A stretch of 7,507 nt of DNA from Acidobacteriota bacterium (lineage in GTDB: Bacteria > Acidobacteriota > Aminicenantia > Aminicenantales > Aminicenantaceae): positions 1 to 7,507 of the forward strand of contig JAUWSR010000186.1 of assembly GCA_030609975.1 (NCBI GenBank). Reading direction: 5' to 3'. Shown here piece after piece: positions 1 to 5,981 of this stretch. Position 1 is the first letter of the stretch. The number at the start of each line of letters is the position of its first letter. Under the pieces are notes generated by a model that was given only the letters and a program-made list of their open reading frames with translations, was not told the DNA's origin and did not search any database. A program made the translations under genes and the position numbers.

Positions 1-483
1 AAAATTCTTGTCTGTGACTCCTATCTTTCCGAAGAAAGACTTGAAGAATTAGGTGTCACGCATACTCCTTTCGCTGAGATCCTGGAAAGATCTGACATCG
101 TAACCACGCATGTTCCCGTAACAGATGAAACGCGCGGCATGTTTAACACAGATACATTATCTTTAATGAAACCAACCGCAGTCCTTATCAACACCTCTCG
201 CGGACCAATCGTCAAGACCCAAGACCTCGTTAAAGCCCTAAAAGAGGGTATAATTGCAGGGGCAGGACTGGATGTCTTTGAAAAAGAACCTCCAGCGCCT
301 GACCTTGAACTCCTGCATATGGACAATGCTGTGCTGAGCCCTCATATTGCTTGGTACAGCGAAGAAGGCGGATGGGACATCAGGCACATGATTTTGGACG
401 ACGTCAGGGCATTTCTAAAGGCGAAACTCCCCAGATTTGTCGTTAACCCTGAAGTTTTGAATCGCCCAAACTTGAGATTTTAG
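1..483 (+). CDS. D-isomer-specific 2-hydroxyacid dehydrogenase, C-terminal part (5' end outside window)
   Basis: The reading frame is open from base 1 to a TAG stop, giving 160 residues that are the C-terminal half of a larger protein. The family reduces 2-keto acids, or oxidises D-2-hydroxy acids, with NAD(P) in the cytoplasm. The visible part covers the later Rossmann-domain strands and the return to the catalytic domain. All three family catalytic residues are present: Arg in NTSRGP (199-201), Glu in DVFEKEP (286-288) and His in LSPHIAWYSEE (343-345). The SPH-x-AWYSE segment and the VVNPEVL tail resemble the CtBP-like/phosphoglycerate-dehydrogenase-like branch (family knowledge). The glycine-rich NAD motif and the substrate-binding N-terminus lie upstream of the window, so the substrate cannot be assigned. 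The internal ATG at 139 falls in the middle of the conserved domain and is not a credible start. The next gene is 251 bases downstream and is unlikely to share its function. Confidence 0.93.
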   Translation, partial: KILVCDSYLSEERLEELGVTHTPFAEILERSDIVTTHVPVTDETRGMFNTDTLSLMKPTAVLINTSRGPIVKTQDLVKALKEGIIAGAGLDVFEKEPPAPDLELLHMDNAVLSPHIAWYSEEGGWDIRHMILDDVRAFLKAKLPRFVVNPEVLNRPNLRF

Positions 484-590
484 TCCTCCGACTTATCCAA
501 CTTGTTGATCCCAGGTAAATTAGTGCTACATTGGTCCCGTATATTGGCTTAAATCAATCTTTTTAATCCAAATATCCTTACGTTAAGAGG

Positions 591-603
591 TGCGACTGTC
601 GCA
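591..603. promoter_or_regulatory. Perfect 13-base dyad, possible operator
   Basis: TGCGAC-T-GTCGCA is a perfect inverted repeat with a single central base. The one-base centre makes it unsuited to an RNA hairpin but typical of a dimeric regulator's binding site. It lies 131 bases before the start of the small secreted protein and upstream of the weak promoter candidate at 654-683. No known regulator consensus was recognised, and one short dyad in a 251-base gap could be chance. Confidence 0.25.
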
Positions 604-653
604 ATTTGAGGACAGAATTTTTCACTAAACAACCTCCCGTACCCAAGAAATTA

Positions 654-683
654 TTGGCATAAAACCTGCATAATATGTAGTAT
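654..683 (+). promoter_or_regulatory. Weak sigma70-like promoter candidate for the small secreted protein
   Basis: TTGGCA (654-659, 5 of 6 to consensus) is followed after 18 bases by TAGTAT (678-683, 4 of 6). A better-looking box, CATAAT at 669-674, has no good -35 at the right distance. The gap must hold the promoter if the gene is not read through from the dehydrogenase. The exact position is uncertain, and the host's promoter consensus is unknown. Confidence 0.25.
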
Positions 684-720
684 TGAATGGATAGACTGTA
701 AAAATCACAGTATGCACAAA

Positions 721-725
721 AGGAG
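721..725 (+). promoter_or_regulatory. Strong Shine-Dalgarno AGGAG for the small secreted protein
   Basis: AGGAG lies 9 bases before the ATG at 735. It supports that start, which is directly followed by a typical signal peptide. Confidence 0.75.
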
Positions 726-734
726 AATAGCTCA

Positions 735-1259
735 ATGAAAAAAGTTGCTGTATTATATCTTGTACTTTTACTGGTACTCCCTGTAATTGCGGTTTCGGAA
801 ACTCAGACAGCCGCAAAAGGCAAGGTGATCAGGACAGAGCACGGTACAAAACAAATTTTGGCTGGTGAGGAACTGGCAGGCATTCAAGCAATAAAGGGTG
901 ATAAAGCACGTGCCCTCATGCTGGCGGCCACAACATGGGCTTTATTTACGGGGGATGAGACTCCCTGGATGTCTCAAGTTGTTTCTCTAGCTGAAGTGGA
1001 CGAGCTCCAATTTTACGTTGATTATACCGCAGTCGCCATTACCAAGGTCAAGTTCCATTTTATCTTTACCGGACCTGAATTTTGGACTTACACCGATGAT
1101 GAATGGTACGATGCCAGGGCTCTCTCTTACGACTTCTATGGGGTCATCACCAACACAGATTGGAAAAAAGGCACATATACACTGGTCGTCGTAGCCGAAC
1201 CTCAAACCGTCAGCTCCGGAGCAGAGTGTGTGGCTACGTGTATTTTCAGGCTGAAATAG
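735..1259 (+). CDS. Small exported protein of unknown family, predicted beta-rich
   Basis: This 174-residue protein was not recognised as a member of any named family. It starts with a clear Sec signal peptide: MKK, a hydrophobic core at residues about 4-19, then a probable cleavage between about residues 19 and 22. There is no lipobox cysteine, so it should be soluble in the periplasm or secreted. The mature N-terminus is polar. Residues about 52-72 could form a helix. From residue about 88 to the end, alternating hydrophobic and polar residues with many aromatics (FHFIFTG, FWTYTDDEWY, YDFYGV) suggest a compact beta-sandwich, perhaps Ig-like. The only two cysteines, C165 and C169, sit in the last strand region. 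The start is supported by AGGAG 9 bases upstream. A 104-base gap with its own promoter candidate separates it from the downstream glycoside hydrolase. A carbohydrate-binding or accessory role is possible from the neighbourhood only. Confidence 0.85.
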   Translation: MKKVAVLYLVLLLVLPVIAVSETQTAAKGKVIRTEHGTKQILAGEELAGIQAIKGDKARALMLAATTWALFTGDETPWMSQVVSLAEVDELQFYVDYTAVAITKVKFHFIFTGPEFWTYTDDEWYDARALSYDFYGVITNTDWKKGTYTLVVVAEPQTVSSGAECVATCIFRLK

Positions 1260-1280
1260 ATATATTCTACTTTTCAGAAA

Positions 1281-1330
1281 TTCACCGGCGGCAGAATAAC
1301 TCAGGGTATTTACAAGCGCCCCGGTTTGAA
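1281..1330 (+). other. Imperfect GC-rich inverted repeat between the secreted protein and the hydrolase
   Basis: TTC-ACCGG-(C)-GGC at 1281-1292 can pair with GCC-CCGGT-(TT)-GAA at 1318-1330. That gives 11 pairs with one bulged C on the left arm, a two-base bulge on the right arm and a 25-base loop. No T-run follows, so it is not a standard intrinsic terminator. Its right arm falls inside the spacer of the promoter candidate at 1309-1337. It could act as an RNA element at the end of the upstream transcript, as a protein-binding site, or be accidental. Confidence 0.3.
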
Positions 1331-1337
1331 TCATAAT
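1309..1337 (+). promoter_or_regulatory. Sigma70-like promoter candidate for the glycoside hydrolase gene
   Basis: TTTACA (1309-1314, 5 of 6) and CATAAT (1332-1337, 5 of 6) are separated by the optimal 17 bases. Transcription would begin near 1344, leaving a leader of about 20 bases that carries the ribosome binding site before the ATG at 1364. This is the best promoter match found in the two plus-strand gaps. It implies the hydrolase can be expressed independently of the upstream gene. Confidence 0.5.
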
Positions 1338-1349
1338 CACTAAAGCCCT

Positions 1350-1357
1350 AGGGATGG
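1350..1357 (+). promoter_or_regulatory. Moderate ribosome binding site AGGGATGG
   Basis: The purine-rich AGGGATGG lies 6 bases before the ATG at 1364. The ATG inside it (1354) is out of frame, so 1364 is the only start that fits. The translation there begins with a signal peptide. Confidence 0.45.
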
Positions 1358-1363
1358 ATTATC

Positions 1364-3943
1364 ATGAAAAAATCTGTAATTGCGGCTTTATGGCTGGTTA
1401 TGTTTTTAGCACAACTTCCTCTTTCCGCTCAGGAAGGACTTGTCCCCGCCTTTGAACTGAAACCATGTGAAATCGCCCTGCAGCGATTAGCTCAGCCGGG
1501 TACCCCTTTTGACAAGTGCGGACGACAGTTTGCTTTGCTGGCAGAAGAAAGCGGCTCTTTTGAAGCCTGGGCTTACCCTCTGAAGATCCTGCGCGGATTT
1601 AACCTTTCTTTTTATATAGGTGAATCCACGCGACCGATTCTGGCAAAGGATATCGTTCACCAAGTCGAAGTCACACCGGAAACCACAATCCTCACCTACA
1701 CCTATCAATCGTTTACGGTTAAGGCCGTATACATAACTCCTATCGAGGAACCCGGCGCCATCATTCTTTTAAAAGTCGATTCTACTGTCCCCTTGGCTAT
1801 CGTCTGCGGTTTTCTGCCGGTCCTGCAACCCATGTGGCCGGCTGGGATAGGCGGTCAATTCGCCTACTGGAACAATGATCTGAAAGCCTATGTCATATCC
1901 GAATCATCAGGTGAAAACCACGGTTTAGTAGGCTCGCCGGCGGCTTCAGGCCTCTCCTACACTCCGGCTCACATGCTGTCCGACAAACCGAGTGAATTCC
2001 GCATCCCCATCCCTGATCCGCAAAAGGTCAGAGACAAATTCATCCCTATTTATCTTGCCGGTGGAAAAGGCAAACGGGAGGCCGTCCTTGAGGTGTATAA
2101 ACGGCTCCAACAGGACCCTCACAGATATTATCTCGAAAACCAGGAACATTTTAGCAAGCTTCAAGAAAATACGCTCCAAATCAAAACCCCAGATAAAAAA
2201 CTCAACTTGGCTTTTGCATGGGCCAAAGTCGCATTTGATGGCTTGATCGTCGAGAATCCGGAATTGGGCAAAGGTATGGTAGCCGGCCTGGGAGCCTCCG
2301 GAACCAGCGGCCGCCCGGGTTTCGGCTGGTTCTTCGGAGGCGATACTTACATCAATTCTTTAAGCCTGGGTGCCTATGGCGCCCATGAAACGGTGCGCGA
2401 TATCCTGGCCTTCACCCAAAAATGGCAGCGGGAAGATGGGAAAATGGCGCACGAGCTTTCCCAAGCAGAAGGATATATCGATTGGTGGAATGACTACCCC
2501 TATGGCTACATCCATGGCGACACTACGCCTTATTACATCGTGGCCATGTATGAATACGCTAAGATGTCGGGAGACCAGGAATTTATAAAAACCAGCTGGG
2601 AGTCGCTGCAGCGGGCTTATGACTGGTGTCGCTCCACAGACACCAATACCGATGGATTGATGGACAACAAGCAAGCCGGCCTCGGTGCTCTGGAGTATGG
2701 AGCGCTTGCCGGCATCGAAACCGATATCTATTTGGGTGCAGTCTGGGTACGCGCCACCCTGGCCCTGCAAGAGTTGGCCCGAATCGTGGGAGATGCCCAT
2801 TACATTGAAATAGCCGAGAAAGACCACCAGCGAGCCTCTGGAGCCTTTGACGAACGGTTTTGGGACGAGGACAGCCGTTACTACGCCTACGCCTTCAACG
2901 CCGATGGCGAGCATGTCAAGGAAATTTCGCCCTGGAACGCTGTGGGACTCATGTGGCGACTGGGCACACCGGAGCACAGCCGCGCCTCCTTGGAGCGCAT
3001 CAGCTCGGCGGAGCTCATCACAGACTGGGGCGTCCGCAGCATCTCTATTAAGAGCAAGTTTTTCCAGCCTCTTAACTACAACTACGGAGCGGTCTGGCCC
3101 TTCCTGACCAGCTGGGTAACAACCGCCCTTTATACGCACCACATGCCGCTCAACGCCTGGCCCCTGCTCAAGGCTACGGCCAGACACACCTTCAACAATG
3201 GGCTGGGCAGCATCACAGAGGTCTTCTCGGGCACGAATCATGTCTGGCCCCAGGAAGCGGTCTCTCACCAAGGTTTCTCCACCGCCGCAATCACATTGCC
3301 CCTTATCCGAGGAATGCTGGGCCTAGAGGGAAATGCTTTGAAAAAAACTGTCACGCTCTCTCCTCAATTCCCGGCGGACTGGGACCGGGTTCAAGTCGAA
3401 AACCTTAAGATCGGAGAAGCGGTCTTTTCTCTCGATTTTCACAAGCAACCAGGACAGATCCGGATGTCGCTCACGGCTGACAATGCGGCGGGCTATCATC
3501 TCACCCTAGCCCCGGCGCTGGGACCGGCCGCCCACATCCGCGCGGTTGAAAAAAACGGGCGTGCTGTAGATTATTCTCTTGAAATGGGTGCCCAGAACAT
3601 CCTTCCGACCATAAAACACACCCTGAATGAAAATCTTCTGACCTTCGAGATCCGCTACCAACCTGGGCCCGAAATTTTTGTCGTTCCTACGGCGAGCCCG
3701 GTGGGCGATCCCAATTTGGGCTTGAAGATAATAAGCCTCGTTAGAGAAAACGACGTTCTGATCCTGAAGATGGAAGGGATCTCGGGACAATCTTACACAT
3801 TGGGTCTGAACCATCCCGAAAGGGTAAAAACTGTGGTGGGGGGCATGTTGGAGGAGGCCGGGATCACGATCGAGATCCCGGGCGAACGGGACGCAGGTTA
3901 TCGCATGCACATACTGCGAGTTCAGGTAAAACCACTGACCTGA
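1364..3943 (+). CDS. Exported glycoside hydrolase, amylo-alpha-1,6-glucosidase/debranching-enzyme-like (six-hairpin barrel)
   Basis: This 859-residue protein probably hydrolyses alpha-linked glucosides or related oligosaccharides outside the cytoplasm. Residues 1-22 form a Sec signal peptide (MKK, hydrophobic core, LPLSA before Q23). Residues about 25-250 form a beta-rich N-terminal domain. Residues about 275-655 form an (alpha/alpha)6 barrel recognisable from motifs shared with bacterial glycogen-debranching proteins (COG3408 type). GFGWFFGGDTY (D327) matches the usual GRDT acid motif, IHGDTTPYY (D386) matches the family's ADATLW segment, and ITEVFSG (E619) followed by WPQEAVSHQGFSTAA (E631) matches the C-terminal PELF...PQAW region. 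By analogy D327 is the likely general acid and E619 the likely base, with E631 as alternative. Residues about 660-859 are beta-rich accessory domains. Two features are odd: classical debranching enzymes are cytoplasmic, and here the conserved Arg of GRDT is Gly. GH63-, GH15- or trehalase-like activity remains possible, so the substrate is open. Confidence 0.88.
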   Translation: MKKSVIAALWLVMFLAQLPLSAQEGLVPAFELKPCEIALQRLAQPGTPFDKCGRQFALLAEESGSFEAWAYPLKILRGFNLSFYIGESTRPILAKDIVHQVEVTPETTILTYTYQSFTVKAVYITPIEEPGAIILLKVDSTVPLAIVCGFLPVLQPMWPAGIGGQFAYWNNDLKAYVISESSGENHGLVGSPAASGLSYTPAHMLSDKPSEFRIPIPDPQKVRDKFIPIYLAGGKGKREAVLEVYKRLQQDPHRYYLENQEHFSKLQENTLQIKTPDKKLNLAFAWAKVAFDGLIVENPELGKGMVAGLGASGTSGRPGFGWFFGGDTYINSLSLGAYGAHETVRDILAFTQKWQREDGKMAHELSQAEGYIDWWNDYPYGYIHGDTTPYYIVAMYEYAKMSGDQEFIKTSWESLQRAYDWCRSTDTNTDGLMDNKQAGLGALEYGALAGIETDIYLGAVWVRATLALQELARIVGDAHYIEIAEKDHQRASGAFDERFWDEDSRYYAYAFNADGEHVKEISPWNAVGLMWRLGTPEHSRASLERISSAELITDWGVRSISIKSKFFQPLNYNYGAVWPFLTSWVTTALYTHHMPLNAWPLLKATARHTFNNGLGSITEVFSGTNHVWPQEAVSHQGFSTAAITLPLIRGMLGLEGNALKKTVTLSPQFPADWDRVQVENLKIGEAVFSLDFHKQPGQIRMSLTADNAAGYHLTLAPALGPAAHIRAVEKNGRAVDYSLEMGAQNILPTIKHTLNENLLTFEIRYQPGPEIFVVPTASPVGDPNLGLKIISLVRENDVLILKMEGISGQSYTLGLNHPERVKTVVGGMLEEAGITIEIPGERDAGYRMHILRVQVKPLT

Positions 3944-3966
3944 TCTACGACTCCGGCAGCTTCCTG

Positions 3967-4710
3967 CTAGCGCAGAGAGGCCTTGGAAAAGACGTGTTCA
4001 GGGATGTCGGCATTGAACTCGACCGAAACCAGTATAAACTCTGTACCTTTCCCGGTTTTAAGCTCGTCCTTAAATACCATTTCAAAGGGGAACCATCGGT
4101 TTTCAACACGGCGCACGCTGTTCACCTGAGTGGTCTTTATCAACTTGCCGCTCCGGGCATAACGTTCTTCACGCAGGGACACGAAGCGTTCCTTATCCAC
4201 CCATATCTTGCGGGAATGATAGGCGATGTTCCCATGTTTTGAGACCAGCATCAGGACCCAGCAGGGACGATCCTGGTATGTCTCCTCTTCTACGACCTCG
4301 GCTGAATAATCATCCCAGAGTTTTCGGTCCTCCATCATGTCTTCGTAGGAAAGGTCGGAACCCATGACCGACTGCCTAAGCATGTGGCCTGAAATACGGA
4401 TGATCCTGTCGGTCGAAGGAGAATAGGTCCAGAGCTCATCGGCAAGTTTGAGCATCTTGGTACCCGCTTCCCTGGGAGGGGCCAGGTATTCCGTGAACGA
4501 TTTTTCATCGCCCTGGATCCAGGATTTGGATTCTATGGTCCGGCTGCCCCTACGCCCGTGTACGATCATTTTTCCCTGCGAGATCTTGTTGTCCGAGCCT
4601 ATGTTCTCATCGATCTTCTGCAGGATCGAATCCCCGGTAGGGTATTGGGTTGGAAAATTCCAAGCCATAAACACTATTATAAAGCATATTGCAACGGCGA
4701 TCTTTTTCAT
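3967..4710 (-). CDS. LolA-like outer membrane lipoprotein-sorting protein
   Basis: This 247-residue protein belongs by pattern to the family annotated as outer membrane lipoprotein-sorting protein (PF17131 type). Members have a LolA/LolB-like half-barrel that shields an acyl chain or other hydrophobic ligand in the periplasm. Family-like segments are FTEYLAPPREAGTKML (residues about 72-87), the LWTYSPSTDRIIRISG strand pair (about 93-108) and the hallmark GSDLSYEDM (117-125). Further beta strands follow, ending with a VENRWFPFEMVFKD segment (202-215). The N-terminus MKK plus a hydrophobic core at 4-17 is an export signal, but no good AxA cleavage site or lipobox follows, so it might stay membrane-anchored. 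The start ATG overlaps the upstream permease stop as ATGA, with AAGGAG (4719-4724) 8 bases ahead. As last gene of the exporter operon it is the likely periplasmic partner. The cargo is not known. Confidence 0.88.
   Translation of the reverse strand: MKKIAVAICFIIVFMAWNFPTQYPTGDSILQKIDENIGSDNKISQGKMIVHGRRGSRTIESKSWIQGDEKSFTEYLAPPREAGTKMLKLADELWTYSPSTDRIIRISGHMLRQSVMGSDLSYEDMMEDRKLWDDYSAEVVEEETYQDRPCWVLMLVSKHGNIAYHSRKIWVDKERFVSLREERYARSGKLIKTTQVNSVRRVENRWFPFEMVFKDELKTGKGTEFILVSVEFNADIPEHVFSKASLR
4707..4710 (-). other. ATGA stop/start overlap, second permease to LolA-like gene
   Basis: The permease's TGA stop and the next gene's ATG share bases in the sequence ATGA. AAGGAG at 4719-4724 is well placed for re-initiation. 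This indicates translational coupling. Confidence 0.85.
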
Positions 4711-5981
4711 ACTTCAAGCTCCTTTATCAACTGTGCGGTCTTGCGGCGGTATATGCCCAGTCCGGCGATCGCGGCCCCCAGTAAAGTGGCGACGATGCCG
4801 GGAAAAAATCCGATCACATAACTTACCGGTGTGACCTTAGCACGTATCACATCGGCGATCATAAGCGAAGCATTCTGCATCATAGCGCTGATGTCGAAGC
4901 CCTGGTACTGCAAATAGTAGGAGAAAACCAGGCCCAAAGCTGTCCCGAATATAGAGCCGATGATCCCGACAATCAAAGATTCGGTGATCATGGAGCGGTA
5001 GAGGTGGCCCTTGCTCTCCCCTATTGCCAAGCGCACGCCGATCTCACCATAACGCCGCAGGCTGCCCAGGATGCCTGCGTTCCACAGCACAATGGACATG
5101 GCCGAGATGAAGACGATCAACACGACAGCTGTGAACATCTTGAGCATCCCCATCATTTCGCCCAACGCCGACTGCTCCAACAGACTCTTCATGACCGGAG
5201 CGAATTCATCGTTGTTTCCCGCCAGTGAAGCATTGTACTCAGCGGTTATCCGTTCCGAGTCTTCCAACCGGAAGACAAAATCATTGTAGAAGCCCAGGAT
5301 CTCACCGGCCGCATCCTGCATGTCCAGCACTTCTTGAATATCAGCCAGGTCTGCGATCATAGCCCCCCTGTCCATTGCGGTCACACCGAATTTCATGGTC
5401 CCGACGATCGTGAAGTTGGAGAAGGCCATACTGCCGTACATGGTAGCGCCGATCAATGTGGCTGTGTCCCCCACCCTGACCCCCAGACGCTCAACAAAAC
5501 CGTGACTTACCAGTATCTCACCCGGATTTTTAGGGAGCCTCCCGGAGACCATGCCGCCTTCCAGATTGAGAAGCGACCATTCAGGAGTGTCCGGGGAAAA
5601 CAGGTCTAGAGCCATGCCCATTATAGGTCCCTGAGCACGCGTTTCCCCATTTTCATCCGGGATGTCCAGAAGTGCGCCGAACTTTATACGGGGCGTCCAG
5701 ACCATGTTGGGATAGCGAGTACTCAGATCGGTAAGCAGGTCTTCCAAACCCACGAAGGCCAAGTCATTGGGAATCTGATCCGCCTCCTCTGCGTAGGCTC
5801 GAGACATGACCTTGACATGTCCGGTCTCAAACTTGGCGCTGGTGTCGAAGAAATTCCCCGTCGCTCCCTGGATATAGCTGTACAGGAATACGGTCAGCAT
5901 TACTCCTGTCATGACAGTGAGTATGGGGAAGAGGCTCCGCGAACGGTCCCTGAGGATGCCCTTCAACAAAAACTTGATCAT
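4707..5981 (-). CDS. ABC transporter permease, FtsX/MacB/LolC type (second permease)
   Basis: This 424-residue inner-membrane permease has the standard type VII exporter architecture. TM1 is at about 17-38, a large periplasmic domain (MacB-PCD type) at about 40-278, then TM2 (about 280-302), TM3 (about 333-356) and TM4 (about 386-411). The periplasmic domain contains the characteristic segment GEILVSHGFVERLGVRVGD (154-172). The cytoplasmic loop after TM2 carries RRYGEIGVRLAIG (309-321), the FtsX coupling helix that contacts the ATPase. Family members use ATP to drive mechanical movement of the periplasmic domain rather than to pump through a channel. Length is normal for LolC/LolE-like permeases. 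The start is backed by GGAGG (5987-5991) 5 bases upstream and by overlap with the preceding permease gene. It probably pairs with that permease as a heterodimer. Its C-terminus lacks the usual EP-x-EALR tail seen in its partner. Confidence 0.93.
   Translation of the reverse strand: MIKFLLKGILRDRSRSLFPILTVMTGVMLTVFLYSYIQGATGNFFDTSAKFETGHVKVMSRAYAEEADQIPNDLAFVGLEDLLTDLSTRYPNMVWTPRIKFGALLDIPDENGETRAQGPIMGMALDLFSPDTPEWSLLNLEGGMVSGRLPKNPGEILVSHGFVERLGVRVGDTATLIGATMYGSMAFSNFTIVGTMKFGVTAMDRGAMIADLADIQEVLDMQDAAGEILGFYNDFVFRLEDSERITAEYNASLAGNNDEFAPVMKSLLEQSALGEMMGMLKMFTAVVLIVFISAMSIVLWNAGILGSLRRYGEIGVRLAIGESKGHLYRSMITESLIVGIIGSIFGTALGLVFSYYLQYQGFDISAMMQNASLMIADVIRAKVTPVSYVIGFFPGIVATLLGAAIAGLGIYRRKTAQLIKELEV
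5978..5981 (-). other. ATGA stop/start overlap between the two permease genes
   Basis: TGA of the first permease and ATG of the second overlap as ATGA. A strong GGAGG at 5987-5991 sits inside the end of the first gene. This indicates coupled synthesis of the two membrane subunits. Confidence 0.85.

Noticed and set aside
596..615. CTGT-N12-ACAG, resembling an SOS box
   Set aside because: The known enterobacterial LexA spacing is 8 bases between CTGT and ACAG, not 12, and the downstream gene has no link to DNA repair.
596..622. Possible intrinsic terminator for the dehydrogenase (CTGTC/GACAG stem followed by AATTTTT)
   Set aside because: The stem is only 5 pairs with a 10-base loop, lies over 110 bases after the stop codon, and competes with the perfect dyad at 591-603.
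2360..3271. A 303-residue open frame on the minus strand inside the hydrolase gene
   Set aside because: It lies wholly antisense to a gene with clear catalytic motifs, shows no signal peptide, domain pattern or ribosome binding site that I can see, and is what a long GC-richer gene produces by chance on the opposite strand.
3951..3972. Possible hairpin in the convergent junction (AGC/GCT around TTCCT)
   Set aside because: Only three contiguous pairs form before a mismatch and there is no T-run, so it is too weak to call a terminator.
4448..4834. A 128-residue plus-strand open frame across the LolA-like/permease junction
   Set aside because: It is antisense to two confidently identified coupled genes and its translation has no recognisable family features.
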